From Glutamicibacter soli (GTDB taxonomy: Bacteria > Actinomycetota > Actinomycetes > Actinomycetales > Micrococcaceae), in assembly GCF_003309065.1 (NCBI RefSeq), contig NZ_POAF01000001.1, positions 682,001-746,000 on the forward strand: DNA of 64,000 nucleotides, in the 5' to 3' direction. This document shows positions 7,929 through 20,997 of the stretch, in pieces. Positions within the stretch are counted from its first letter, which is position 1, and the number at the start of each line of letters is the position of its first letter. The notes below the pieces were generated by a model that saw nothing but the letters and a program-made list of their open reading frames with translations, was not told the origin of the DNA and searched no databases. Position numbers and translations under genes: made by a program.

Positions 7929-9209
7929 TTAGACACCCGGGTAGTTGCGGGCGGTTTCGCCCATGTACAGCTGGCGCGGACGGCCGATCTTGGTTTCCGG
8001 ATCGCTGATCATTTCGCGCCACTGGGCAATCCAGCCCGGCAGGCGGCCGATGGCGAACAGCACGGTGAACATCTTCTCCGGGAAGCCCATCGCGGTGTAG
8101 ATCAACCCGGTGTAGAAGTCCACGTTCGGGTAGAGCTTGCGCGAGATGAAGTAATCGTCGTTCAGTGCCTTCTCCTCAAGGCTCATCGCGATATCGAGCA
8201 GCTCGTTGTTGCCCTGCTTGGCCAGCAGGTCGTGGGCGGTCTGCTTGATGATCTTCGCGCGCGGATCGTAGTTCTTGTACACGCGGTGGCCGAAGCCCAT
8301 CAGGCGGACGCCGTCTTCCTTGTTCTTGACCTTCTCCATGAAGGTCTCAGGAGCGATGCCCTGGGCCTTGATGTCGCGCAGCATGCGCAGCACTGCCTCG
8401 TTGGCGCCGCCGTGGGCGGGGCCGGACAGGGCGTGGATGCCTGCGGACACCGAAGCGAACAGGTTGGCGTCCGAGGAGCCGACCAGGCGAACGGTGGAGG
8501 TCGAGCAGTTCTGCTCGTGGTCTGCGTGCAGGATCAGCAGCAGGTCAAGTGCCTTGACCATTTCCGGATCCAGCTCGTATGGCTCGGCGGCGGTGCCGAA
8601 GCACAGGCGCAGGAAGTTCTCGACCATGTTCATCGAGTTGTCCGGGTACAGCAGAGCCTGACCGATGGACTTCTTGTGGGCGTAGGCCGCCAGTACCGGC
8701 AGCTTGGCCAGCAGGCGCAGGGTCGAACGCTCAACCTGTTCGTTGTCCGATGGGTCCAGCGAATCCTGGTACCAGGTCGACAGGGCCGAAACGGCCGAGG
8801 ACAGCACCGGCATCGGGTGTGCATCGCGCGGGAAGCCGCCGAAGAAGCCCTTGAGCTCTTCATGCAGCAGGGTGTGGCGGCGCAGGCTGCCATCGAAGTT
8901 TGCCAGCTGCTCAGGGGTCGGCAGTTCACCGTTGATCAGCAGGTAGGAGACCTCGGTGAAGCTGGAGTGCTCTGCCAGCTGCTCGATCGGGTATCCGCGG
9001 TAACGCAGGATGCCGGCATCGCCATCGATGTAAGTAATTGCGGACTTGGTAGCCGCGGTGTTCATGAAGCCAGGGTCGTAAGTAACGTTACCGGTGGTCT
9101 TCAAAAGTGGTGCTACGTTGAATCCATTGTTGCCCTCGGTAGCCGGGATAACCGGCAGTTCGAGATTGGACCCGTTGAATTGTAGCTGTGCAGACGTCGT
9201 GTCTGTCAT
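7929..9209 (-). CDS. gltA: Citrate synthase
   Basis: A 426-residue citrate synthase of the type II family, condensing acetyl-CoA with oxaloacetate to start the TCA cycle. Active-site regions are present: the histidine segment HADHEQNCSTSTVR, the GPAHGGANEAV loop and the FGHRVYKNYDPRA segment with the catalytic His and Asp neighbourhood. The start at 9209 (MTDTTSAQL) is preferred to the upstream 9257 codon because TAGGAGA lies about 7 nt before it. It is a single-gene unit with its own strong terminator. Confidence 0.93.
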   Translation of the reverse strand: MTDTTSAQLQFNGSNLELPVIPATEGNNGFNVAPLLKTTGNVTYDPGFMNTAATKSAITYIDGDAGILRYRGYPIEQLAEHSSFTEVSYLLINGELPTPEQLANFDGSLRRHTLLHEELKGFFGGFPRDAHPMPVLSSAVSALSTWYQDSLDPSDNEQVERSTLRLLAKLPVLAAYAHKKSIGQALLYPDNSMNMVENFLRLCFGTAAEPYELDPEMVKALDLLLILHADHEQNCSTSTVRLVGSSDANLFASVSAGIHALSGPAHGGANEAVLRMLRDIKAQGIAPETFMEKVKNKEDGVRLMGFGHRVYKNYDPRAKIIKQTAHDLLAKQGNNELLDIAMSLEEKALNDDYFISRKLYPNVDFYTGLIYTAMGFPEKMFTVLFAIGRLPGWIAQWREMISDPETKIGRPRQLYMGETARNYPGV

Positions 9210-9307
9210 TGCATCTCCTAACCGGAAAGCGTGTAGTTCCGAAAGGTCAGTCGTCACCCTAGAACATACCGTGATATGTCCCCATGGCGCTAATCAGGGT
9301 GTCATGT

Positions 9308-10423
9308 TCAGCGGTTGACGGAAGAATTCAAGCGCTCAACGGCAGCGGCGATCCTCTCATCGCTGGCCGTCAGTGCGATGCGTACGTGCTGCTCGCCGGC
9401 GGTACCGTAGAAAACACCGGGACCTGCGACAATTCCCAACTCAGCCAGGCGCTGGATGGTTTCGAAGCTTGGCCGTTGCTCGGTGCACCAGAGGTACAGG
9501 CCGGCGACCGAATCATCAATCTGCAGTCCGAAGTTCCGCAGCGCCGGCGCCAGCGCTTCGCGGCGCGCCCGATAGATATCGTATTGCACCCTGACGTGCT
9601 CTTCATCGCCCAGGGCGACGACCATTGCGTGCTGGATCGGGCCCGGAACGATCATCCCGGTATGCTTGCGGCTGTTGACCAGCTCAGGCATGAGATTCGG
9701 CGCACCGGCGATGAAGGCCGCGCGGTAGCCGGCAAGATTCGACTGCTTGGACAGCGAGTACAGGGCGAACAGGTTATCGAGGTTTCCCCCATTGACGCGA
9801 GGGTCAAGGATGCTCGGCACCTGGCCGCGGACGTCGTCCCAGCCCAGTTCGGCGTAGCATTCGTCCGAGGCCACCACGGCGCCCAGCTCGCGGGCCTGCC
9901 GGACGATGTCGGCCAGGTCCTGCACATCGCGGACCTTGCCGGTCGGGTTGCCCGGGGAGTTCACCCAGATGAGCTTGACCTTGGCCAGCTGCTCGTCGGT
10001 CAGTTCAGACAGGTCGTCGGTCGCGACGGGGGTGGCGCCCACCAGCTGCGCGCCGATGTCGTAGGTCGGGTACGCGATCTTCGGACGCACCACGATGTCG
10101 CCGGCCCCGAGGCCAAGGAACAACGGCAGCCAGGCCACCATTTCCTTGGAGCCCACGGTGGGCATCACGTCGTCCAGTCCCAGCCCGGTCACGTTGCGGC
10201 GGCGGGCGAACCAGTCGACAATCGCCTGGCGGACTTCGGTGGTTCCGTGGGTCGTCGGGTAGCCGTGGGAATTCGCGGCCGAGGCCAGCGCGTCCTGGAT
10301 GATCTGCGGCGTGTCGTCGATCGGCGTGCCGATGGACAGATCCACGACCCCGCCTGGGTGTTGCGCCGCCAGCTCGCGGTATGGCGCGAGCTGGTTCCAG
10401 GGGTAATCGGGGAGCTGAAGCAT
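9308..10423 (-). CDS. dapC: Succinyldiaminopimelate transaminase DapC
   Basis: A 371-residue fold-type I PLP aminotransferase of the actinobacterial DapC class. It converts N-succinyl-2-amino-6-ketopimelate to succinyl-diaminopimelate using glutamate, between DapD and DapE. The PLP lysine is K226 in SLSKQSNLAGYR, and the substrate/cofactor motif NSPGNPTG is at about 155-162. It lies 10 bp downstream of fdxA, an arrangement common in actinobacteria that supports the DapC assignment over a generic aminotransferase. Confidence 0.9.
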   Translation of the reverse strand: MLQLPDYPWNQLAPYRELAAQHPGGVVDLSIGTPIDDTPQIIQDALASAANSHGYPTTHGTTEVRQAIVDWFARRRNVTGLGLDDVMPTVGSKEMVAWLPLFLGLGAGDIVVRPKIAYPTYDIGAQLVGATPVATDDLSELTDEQLAKVKLIWVNSPGNPTGKVRDVQDLADIVRQARELGAVVASDECYAELGWDDVRGQVPSILDPRVNGGNLDNLFALYSLSKQSNLAGYRAAFIAGAPNLMPELVNSRKHTGMIVPGPIQHAMVVALGDEEHVRVQYDIYRARREALAPALRNFGLQIDDSVAGLYLWCTEQRPSFETIQRLAELGIVAGPGVFYGTAGEQHVRIALTASDERIAAAVERLNSSVNR

Positions 10424-10433
10424 GAAGCGAAAC

Positions 10434-10757
10434 CTAGCCTTGGTTCTGTGGTGGCAAGGCGCCGATCAGCGGGTGATCGGTGCCGGTGTTTCCAATCTTA
10501 GCGGCGCCGCCCGGCGAGCCAAGCTCGTCGAAAAATTCGACGTTTGCCTTGTAATAGTCGGCCCACTCGTCCGGCACGTCGTCTTCGTAGTAGATGGCCT
10601 CCACCGGGCACACCGGCTCGCAGGCGCCGCAGTCCACGCATTCGTCCGGGTGGATGTAAAGCGAACGGTCGCCTTCGTAAATGCAATCAACCGGGCATTC
10701 TTCGACGCACGCCTTGTCTTTAACGTCGACGCACGGCTGAGCGATGATGTAAGTCAC
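10434..10757 (-). CDS. fdxA: 7Fe-type ferredoxin FdxA
   Basis: A 107-residue bacterial ferredoxin carrying [3Fe-4S] and [4Fe-4S] clusters. Cysteines sit at positions 9, 17, 21 and 25 in the first cluster region (CVEECPVDC) and at 40, 43, 46 and 50 in the second ([12 protein letters not shown]); the rest of the protein is acidic. The start is taken as GTG at 10757, giving the usual MTYIIAQPC beginning; an alternative GTG at 10781 would add eight residues and is closer to a purine run. It is the first gene of a leftward pair with dapC. Confidence 0.92.
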   Translation of the reverse strand: MTYIIAQPCVDVKDKACVEECPVDCIYEGDRSLYIHPDECVDCGACEPVCPVEAIYYEDDVPDEWADYYKANVEFFDELGSPGGAAKIGNTGTDHPLIGALPPQNQG

Positions 10758-10968
10758 GGGAGCTGCGACCTTTCCTTGCACAAAGTGGTTTCAACAAAAG
10801 CCTGTTGGATCACAAGATGCTCATTGAATCCGGGACAAGCTCAAACTACAGTCTAGTCCTGTTGCCAAGACAACCAAGACCCCCTCGTTCACCTGTGACG
10901 TAACCGACGATTCACATTTCGGCTAGCATCGCGGTAGATGAATTCTTTTTACGGATCGTGACTTCAAA

Positions 10969-11217
10969 ATGCTGAATTTCAACGAGTTGACCACCGACGA
11001 TCGCATTGTGCTGCGCTACCGGCTCGCAACGCAGACCGATGCGGGAGAGTCGCTGACCGACGCCTTGGGAACGGTCCTGCAGGTCTCCGACACCCAGATC
11101 GTCCTGCAGACCCGCAGCGGCCCGGTCGCGGTGCGGCGTTCAGCCATCACGCACGCCAAGCGCATCCCGCCGGCTCCCGTGCGGCGCAGCCGCTCGCCCA
11201 GGACTCCCGGAGCCTAG
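10969..11217 (+). CDS. Small SH3-like domain protein (Rv0428c N-terminal type)
   Basis: An 82-residue protein whose beta-rich core (DRIVLRYRLATQ, LGTVLQVSDTQIVLQTR, GPVAVRRSAITHAKRIPP) resembles the small SH3-like domain found at the N-terminus of mycobacterial Rv0428c-type GNAT acetyltransferases. Here no acetyltransferase domain follows: the frame stops after a short basic tail rich in Arg, Pro and Ser. It is divergent from fdxA-dapC. The domain match is by eye from family knowledge; function unknown. Confidence 0.6.
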   Translation: MLNFNELTTDDRIVLRYRLATQTDAGESLTDALGTVLQVSDTQIVLQTRSGPVAVRRSAITHAKRIPPAPVRRSRSPRTPGA

Positions 11218-11319
11218 CAACCCTCCGAGCTCCGCGGTACCCTGTGATTCCAGCGGGAGCCCGGCGCAGCGCCTCCAGCTCCTTGCCGCCATCCAGGATC
11301 CGGAGGCCGAAAGCAGAGC

Positions 11320-12594
11320 ATGGCGCATATCCTCGTGGCGTCCTCGCCGTTCGCCGGACATGTCCGCCCCACCCTCGCAGTAGCCGAGGCGCTGCTCCTG
11401 CGCGGGCACCGGGTCACCGCCTATACCGGACGGCGCTACGCCCGGGACTTCGAAGCGCTGGGCTGCCGCATCCTGCCCTGGCAGGCGGCCACCGACTACG
11501 ACGAACGCAACCTCGCCGCGTCCTTTCCCCAGCTGCAATCCACCGGCCGCAGAGCGGTGTTCGCCAATCTGGAGCACGTGTTCATCGGCAATGCCCCTGG
11601 CCAGCTCGACGATCTGCGACGGGCCCACGCCGCGCGCCCCTTCGACATCCTGGTCGGCGAGCAGATGATGCTGGGCGCCGGAATGCTGGCGGAACTCCAG
11701 TCCCTGCCGTGGGCCAGCCTCTCGGTACTTCCCCTGTCGCTGCCCAGCCGGAACCTGCCGCCGTCGGGGTTGGGCTTGCAGCCGTTGCCCGGAGCCCTTG
11801 GCCATGCCAGGGATGCGCTCCTGCGCCGGGTCACCCGCCGGGTGATGCGCCCGTTGGACGCCGCCTTGGCCGAAGTGCGCAAGCAAGCCGGGCCGCCGGA
11901 GCACCAGCTGTTCGGACAGGCAGGATTCTCCACGCAGCTGACGATCGCCCATGGAGCGCCCGGCATCGAGTTCCCCCGCCCGGATCTTCCCGGGTACGTG
12001 CACTACGCGGGGCTGCTGGCCCGGCCGATAGTTCACGCCGGCCCCGAGCCGGACTGGCTGCGGGAAGTCCGGTCCTTCAAGGGGCCCGTGGTGCTGGTGA
12101 CCCAGGGGACGCTGAACACCGACCCGCAAGAGCTGCTGCAACCGGCCCTGGACGCGCTGCGGGACGAGGACCTGCTGGTGGTGGCCAGTTCGGCGGGCCG
12201 GAGCGTGCAGCGGATCCCGCCGAACGCCCGGGTCCACGAGTTCCTGCCGTTCGGTGACCTGCTGCCGCTGGCATCCTGCGCCGTCACCAACGGCGGGTGG
12301 GGCGGGGTGCTGCAGATGGCCGCCGCGGGCGTACCAATGGTGGTGGCCGGCGGCACCCTGGACAAGCCCGAGGTCGCAGCCCGCGTCGCCTGTGCTGGCC
12401 TGGGTCTCGACTTGCGCACCGGAACTCCCACGCCGCGGAAGATCCTTAGGGCGGTGCGCTCGATTCTCGCCGAACCGGGCTTCCGGACCAGGACCGCCGC
12501 CGTGGGCGACCAGCTGCACCGGCTGGGCGGGGCGCCGAAGGCCGCAGAGCTGATCGAGTCGCTCGCCCCGGGCGCATCCCCGCGGGTACCGTAG
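11320..12594 (+). CDS. GT1-family glycosyltransferase (macrolide/UGT type)
   Basis: A 424-residue GT-B-fold glycosyltransferase. The N-terminal half starts with a typical acceptor-domain signature (SSPFAGHVRPTLAVAEAL), and the C-terminal half carries the nucleotide-sugar region (VTQGTLNTDP, then FLPFGDLLPLASCAVTNGGWGG, then GVPMVVAGG). Members transfer sugars from UDP- or dTDP-sugars to small hydrophobic acceptors. No natural-product cluster surrounds it, so the acceptor is unknown. It is followed by a winged-helix regulator 77 bp downstream. Confidence 0.82.
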   Translation: MAHILVASSPFAGHVRPTLAVAEALLLRGHRVTAYTGRRYARDFEALGCRILPWQAATDYDERNLAASFPQLQSTGRRAVFANLEHVFIGNAPGQLDDLRRAHAARPFDILVGEQMMLGAGMLAELQSLPWASLSVLPLSLPSRNLPPSGLGLQPLPGALGHARDALLRRVTRRVMRPLDAALAEVRKQAGPPEHQLFGQAGFSTQLTIAHGAPGIEFPRPDLPGYVHYAGLLARPIVHAGPEPDWLREVRSFKGPVVLVTQGTLNTDPQELLQPALDALRDEDLLVVASSAGRSVQRIPPNARVHEFLPFGDLLPLASCAVTNGGWGGVLQMAAAGVPMVVAGGTLDKPEVAARVACAGLGLDLRTGTPTPRKILRAVRSILAEPGFRTRTAAVGDQLHRLGGAPKAAELIESLAPGASPRVP

Positions 12595-12671
12595 GCCGCA
12601 GGCTTGGCCCGCTGCGCGACATGTGATTTGAAACTGCCAATCACTGAGCGGTTTTCGCGTATGCTGGCATC

Positions 12672-13181
12672 ATGCCAACCGATGAGCTTGTCCAGGCCCG
12701 TGCACGCGCGCTCAGTTCACCACTGAGACTGCGGATCCTGCGCCTGTGCCTGCACGAGTCGCGTACCAACAAGGAAATCGCGGACCTCCTCGAACTGAAT
12801 CCGGCGACCTCGCTGCACCATGTGCGCACGCTGGTGAGCAACGGCTTCCTGGAAGCCGAGGAGCCGCGCAAGGGCAACCGCGGCGCCAAGGAAGTCCCCT
12901 ACCGCAGCACCAAGCTTTCCTGGGGCACCCGCATCCCGGACGCGGCCCCGCTGCTGGTGGATACGTTCCTGCAGGAAATCAACGGCCTGACCCCGCAGGA
13001 GATGCAGGTGGTCCGCGTGGGGCTGAAGCTCGGCGAGAAGTCCCAGAAGGAAATGATGGCCCGGCTGCGCGCGGTCATCGAGGACTACGCGATGCGCGAG
13101 CCAGAAGAAGACGGTGTGCCCACCTCGCTCTTCCTGGCCCATCACCTGGATCTGACGGGCAACAGCCGCACCGAGAATTAG
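12672..13181 (+). CDS. ArsR-like winged helix-turn-helix regulator
   Basis: A 169-residue DNA-binding protein. The N-terminal ~80 residues form a winged helix of the ArsR/HTH_20 type (LSSPLRLRILRLC, then TNKEIADLLELNPATSLHHVRTL, and a basic wing KGNRGAKEVPYR). The C-terminal half is helical and resembles the effector domain of this actinobacterial group. The target genes are unknown; the glycosyltransferase just upstream on the same strand and the membrane protein convergent downstream are candidates. A terminator follows 22 nt after the stop. Confidence 0.82.
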   Translation: MPTDELVQARARALSSPLRLRILRLCLHESRTNKEIADLLELNPATSLHHVRTLVSNGFLEAEEPRKGNRGAKEVPYRSTKLSWGTRIPDAAPLLVDTFLQEINGLTPQEMQVVRVGLKLGEKSQKEMMARLRAVIEDYAMREPEEDGVPTSLFLAHHLDLTGNSRTEN

Positions 13182-13203
13182 ACGCGGATTAGCCGCCAAA
13201 AAG

Positions 13204-13242
13204 AAAAATGGTGTTCCTCCCGAGGGAAGGAACACCATTTTT
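13204..13242. terminator. Bidirectional terminator
   Basis: A perfect 15-bp inverted repeat (13204-13218 with 13228-13242), with A5 and T5 at its ends and a 9-nt loop. It serves the rightward regulator gene and the leftward typA / membrane-protein unit, whose last stop codon touches it. Confidence 0.93.
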
Positions 13243-13657
13243 CTATGCCTTGCGGTTGGCTTTGCGCAGCACCCGCAGCGCGCTCATCAGGGCGATGACC
13301 GCAGGGATGACCATGCCGTACATCCACAGCAGCGACGCGAGCGTCGGGCCCGGCAGGAACTTGAAGTATCCCGCGCTGAGCAGCATCTGGTCGTTGCCGA
13401 CGTAGGAGATCACTCCCACCGTGACATAGCAGCCGATGAATGCCACCGCTCCGGCCCACATCTTGCCCGAGGCCACGACGGCCCAGTAGACCAGCAGCCC
13501 CAGCAGCAGCCAGGCCAGGCCGACACCCCAGATGATCGGGGTGTCGCCCGCGTAGAACAGCGAGGCGTGGATGCCGGTGCCGAACAAGCCGGCCGCGAGG
13601 GCGGCAACCACCGCGCGCCACAGCGCGCCGAGGCTGCCGCCAGTGGCAGGTCGCTTG

Positions 13658-13677
<20 letters not shown>
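13243..13677 (-). CDS. Four-span hypothetical membrane protein
   Basis: A 144-residue protein with a short basic N-terminus and about four hydrophobic spans (roughly residues 20-42, 48-68, 74-94 and 110-130). No family motif was recognised. Its start lies 20 nt inside the 3' end of typA, so the two are probably translationally coupled. Shorter in-frame starts are possible. Function unknown. Confidence 0.72.
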
Positions 13678-15565
<1,888 letters not shown>

Positions 15566-15719
15566 GCGTGAAGGCTCACTTCTGCTCGAGTTATGGGTCA
15601 ATGGAGTCGGGGCCAAAGTCGACCCAGCTATTTATTCTACGCTCTCATGGCAAGCCAACCGGGGAGGTGTGTCAAAACATACAGAAAAAAGCACGCAACA
15701 TCCGGGTGAACCCGCGGGT

Positions 15720-16256
15720 TCAGGCGATCGGCACCCAGAATCGCAGGTGGGCGGTTCCGTCCCCGTCAACGACTTGAGGGCGTTGCGCGTCGGGAACTCC
15801 CCCGCAGCGCAGGATGGTGGCGCGCGATCCAGCGTTGCCGGCGGCGCAGGTGATCAGCGCCCTCTGGACCCCGGCCGCGCGCAGCTCGTCCAGCCCGAAA
15901 CGGCACAGCGCCCCGGCGACTCCCTGCCGGCGCGCCTCGGGCAGCACCCCGTAGCCGAGGTGCCCGCCCAGATGCTGCAGGGAGGAGTTCAATGCGTAGC
16001 GCACCGACACCCGTCCCAGGAGCCAGCCGTCCTGGTCCACCGCGACGAACAGGGCCGAGCGGACCCAGCCCTCGGGAACGTGCTCCCCGCGCCGCCCGGC
16101 ATTCATCCGGTACACGTAGTCCGCCCAGTTTCCCTTCTCCGTCCAGGAGGGCAGGAATTCAAAGTCGTCGGCCAGCAGCGCGTGGTGCGCGTCGATGGCC
16201 TGCTGCTCGTCGGCGTCGGTGAGTTCGCGAAACGCCAGTTCGCCCAATACGTCCAT
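15720..16256 (-). CDS. GNAT acetyltransferase
   Basis: A 178-residue GNAT-fold protein. The acetyl-CoA binding region is at about residues 97-117 (GGHLGYGVLPEARRQGVAGALC, motif A type R-x-x-G-x-A), followed by the beta-6/alpha-4 segment with an Asn (CAAGNAGSR). The acceptor is unknown. It is a stand-alone leftward gene between typA and the thiamine operon, with about 36 bp to the thiF-like gene upstream of it. Confidence 0.85.
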   Translation of the reverse strand: MDVLGELAFRELTDADEQQAIDAHHALLADDFEFLPSWTEKGNWADYVYRMNAGRRGEHVPEGWVRSALFVAVDQDGWLLGRVSVRYALNSSLQHLGGHLGYGVLPEARRQGVAGALCRFGLDELRAAGVQRALITCAAGNAGSRATILRCGGVPDAQRPQVVDGDGTAHLRFWVPIA

Positions 16257-16292
16257 GGATCCAGTATCCCAGCCGGCCGCTGGCCCGCGTCG

Positions 16293-18547
<2,255 letters not shown>

Positions 18548-18551
<4 letters not shown>

Positions 18552-19744
18552 GGGTGCAGCTCCATTCGGGTCGGTGCAAGTCGTGAAGGATCGGTTCGGG
18601 ACGGTTCAGCTCGGGAAAGTCCTGCCGGGTCCGGCGCACTCCCGCCGCTGAAGCGCGCGGGGTCCACGGCCCGGGCGTGCTCTGCGTGCGGCGGCTGGCT
18701 CAGGACCAGGTCCGCGGTCAGCGAGGAGCCGAAGGGGGTGAGCAGCACCCCGTGGCGGGAATAGCCGGTGGAGAGCACCATTCCGTCATCCAGCCGCCCT
18801 ATCAGCGGCCGGTCGTCGGGGGTGCCGGGCCTGGCGCGGGCGATGACCTCGTTCAGCGAGCAGTCGACGATCCCGGGCACCAGGCGGCGGGCGTTGTCCA
18901 GCAGCTTGTGCATCTGCCCGATGTTGACCGCCTCGTTGCCGTCCTCGCGGCTGCTGGCGCCCAGCACCAGCGAGCCGTCCGCGCGCGGCACCAGGTAGAC
19001 CGGGTCGCGGCGCACGATCCCGCGCACCGTGTGCGTGAGCAGCCGCGGGCCCGCAGGGCCCTGCAGCCGGAAGATGTCCCCGTAGACCGGGCGCAGCGGA
19101 AGTTCCGGTGTCCCGGCCACGGTGCCCAGGCCCGCGGCGAGCACCACCTGGTCCGCCTCGATGATCCGGCCGCTGCCGGTACGCACCGCGTGGGTGGTCC
19201 CGGCACGCTGCAGCAGCTCGACGGCCGGTTCGCGGACCAGCTGGGCGTCCAGGTGCCCGGCCAGGATCGCCACCACGGAGCGCGGGTCGATCTGGTGGTC
19301 CCCGGCGCAGCGCACCGCGCCGGCGATGTTGCTGGCCAGCGCCGGTTCCAGCCGGCGGGCGGCGCTGGGCAGCAGGGTCTGCGCGCTGAAGCCCAGGGAC
19401 GTCTGCAGCTGCACCAGCTCGTGCAGGGCGTCGCGGTCGGCCGGTTCGGCGGCGACCACCAGGGTTGCGTTCTGCAGGTAGTCCGGGCGCCGGCCGGTGG
19501 CCTGCTCGATGCGCTGCACGAAGTCCGGGTAGGCCTGGTTGGAGGCGCCGAGCAGCTCGTGCAGGATTCCGTGGCCCCAGGTGGTTTCGGCGGCTGGGGC
19601 GAGCATGCCGGCCGCGGCGCGGCTGGCCCCCTGCCCGGGATCCGGGTCGATGACGGTGACCTCGCAGCCGCGCGAACGCAGTTCGAAGGCGGTGGACAGG
19701 CCGATGATCCCGGCCCCGATGATGGCAACGTGCAACGACGGCAC
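18548..19744 (-). CDS. thiO: Glycine oxidase ThiO
   Basis: A 398-residue FAD-dependent amine oxidase of the DAO family that oxidises glycine to the imine needed by ThiG. The FAD-binding GAGIIGLSTA is at residues 10-19; a DAO-type FAD segment (RARPGTPDDRPLIG, then STGYSRHGVLL) is near the C-terminus. The last ~50 residues are a Ser/Arg/Pro-rich tail not typical of the family and may be poorly conserved. The start is GTG at 19744, directly behind the AGGAAGGAA sequence that also forms the 3' end of the TPP riboswitch. First gene of the operon. Confidence 0.9.
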
Positions 19745-19745
19745 T

Positions 19746-19832
19746 TCCTTCCTACGGCGGCATGACCCGCATCAGGTGTAGCGGTCGGCTCGGTGCCCTC
19801 TCAGCCTGGTCGGTTCAGGCTCCCGCGGAGTT
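19746..19832 (-). promoter_or_regulatory. TPP (THI-box) riboswitch
   Basis: Read leftwards the segment contains the THI-box consensus: GGCTGAGAGGGCACC at about 19789-19803, then ACCTGATGCGGGTCATGCCGCC and GTAGGAAGG at about 19745-19775. It lies directly before thiO, and the 3' side of its closing helix contains the ribosome-binding purines. Binding of thiamine pyrophosphate is therefore expected to block translation initiation. Confidence 0.95.
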
Positions 19833-20064
19833 GAAGCGATTATAGGCATGAGCTGCACCACAAATGCCAACTCTGCGCCGCGGGCGCGTCATCTTCGCGC
19901 GCGGCGCAGCCGGTCCGGGAGTCCCGGGCGCGCCTCGTTCCAAGGTGCCGGATGGGTAAATCCTCAAAGATCCATGAGTTCGTTTGCCCGCGCCCCGGCT
20001 CGTACGGAAGCGTTGCGTGAAGGCGCCCGGAACCGGGCGGCACCGCAACCGGAAGGAGAATACA

Positions 20065-20361
20065 GTGCTGACACTGACCGATCAGGCCGATGCGATCGTG
20101 ACCTCGCTGGTCACCAACCAGACGGAGGACAACGAGGCGGGGCTCCGCATCCAGCCCGCCGACGAGACCGAAAGCCAGCAGACCGAGCGTTTCGCCGTGC
20201 GGGTCGTCGACGGCCCGCAGCCGGCGGACCAGGTGATCCAGGGCGAGGGCAGCCCCGTCTTCCTCGACGAGCTGGTCACCGACGCCCTGGATGACAAGGT
20301 GCTCGACGCGAACGTGGATGCCGAGGGAACCATCACCTTCCAGGTCCTGGCCCAGCGTTAG
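20065..20361 (+). CDS. HesB/IscA-like Fe-S biogenesis domain protein
   Basis: A 98-residue protein of the actinobacterial HesB/IscA-like group. It has the fold's sequence pattern (LTLTDQADAIV, GLRIQPADE, DQVIQGEGSPVFLDE, ALDDKVLDANVD) but no cysteines, so it cannot bind a cluster in the way classical A-type carriers do. The start is GTG at 20065, preceded by GGAAGGAGAA about 6 nt upstream; the open frame upstream is ignored. It stands alone between the thi riboswitch and a long hairpin. Confidence 0.8.
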   Translation: MLTLTDQADAIVTSLVTNQTEDNEAGLRIQPADETESQQTERFAVRVVDGPQPADQVIQGEGSPVFLDELVTDALDDKVLDANVDAEGTITFQVLAQR

Positions 20362-20411
20362 GCTTCCGCCGTCCGCGCTCGGGGCACGCTCCCCTGCGCG
20401 GCGGCGCACGC

Positions 20412-20487
20412 GCAACTGCCCGGGCAGCGCTCGTGCGGATTCGGTCTTCCCGAATCCGCCCCACGAGCCGCTGCACCGGGCAGTTGC
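20412..20487. repeat. Long imperfect hairpin between convergent genes
   Basis: A 76-nt inverted repeat: outer arms 20412-20423 and 20476-20487, then CAGC/GCTG, GCTCGTG/CACGAGC, and inner CGGATTCGG/CCGAATCCG around a 5-nt loop, with three small bulges on one side only. It lies between the HesB-like gene and osmC, which converge. It is larger than the terminators elsewhere in the window and has no T run. Confidence 0.75.
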
Positions 20488-20561
20488 ATGTTGACTATGT
20501 TGTGATGCGGCGTTGTGATGCGCCGGCTCCCTGCCGGCTTCCCGCCGCGGCCGGAGGTTCG

Positions 20562-20993
20562 CTAGTCGGCGATCTCGCTGGTGACCTTGGCCCCCAGCTC
20601 GACGGTGCGCGAGACCGTGCAGTACTTGTCGTGGGAGAGCTTCACGATGCGCTCGACCATGCCGGCGGCCTTGCGGCCCTCGTCGGTGTCCGGGAACTTC
20701 AGGTCGAAGGACATCTTGATGTCCTCCATGCGTCCGGCGCCCTCCTCGCTCAGCTTGTAGCCGCTGGCGGCCACCTCGAACTTCTCCGGCTCGCTGCGGC
20801 GCGTGGTGGCCACGTCGACGTCGATGGCCGAGCACCCGGCGATGGCCGCCAGCAGCAGCTCCACCGGGGTCAGCAGCCCTTCGCCCTGGCCGAATTCCAG
20901 GCTGGCACCGGTTTCGCCGCTGGTCGCCCGGTACCTTTTGGACTCTACTCGTTCGACTTTGACTTCACGCAGTTCACGGGTGTTTTCGCTCAT
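20562..20993 (-). CDS. OsmC family protein
   Basis: A 143-residue OsmC-like protein, a family of thiol-dependent hydroperoxide reductases. The helix with the first reactive cysteine (ELLLAAIAGCSAIDVD, Cys at about 54) and the second cysteine (LSHDKYCTVSRTVE, about 120) are both present. The frame is open to 21176, but the ATG at 20993 gives the family length and the expected first strand; it begins 4 nt after the stop of the GNAT gene, so the two are co-transcribed. Confidence 0.88.
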   Translation of the reverse strand: MSENTRELREVKVERVESKRYRATSGETGASLEFGQGEGLLTPVELLLAAIAGCSAIDVDVATTRRSEPEKFEVAASGYKLSEEGAGRMEDIKMSFDLKFPDTDEGRKAAGMVERIVKLSHDKYCTVSRTVELGAKVTSEIAD

Positions 20994-20997
20994 GGAT

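Noticed and set aside
9284-10501. 405-codon rightward frame opposite dapC
   Set aside because: It is the antisense shadow of dapC and the gltA-dapC gap, without a ribosome site or family match.
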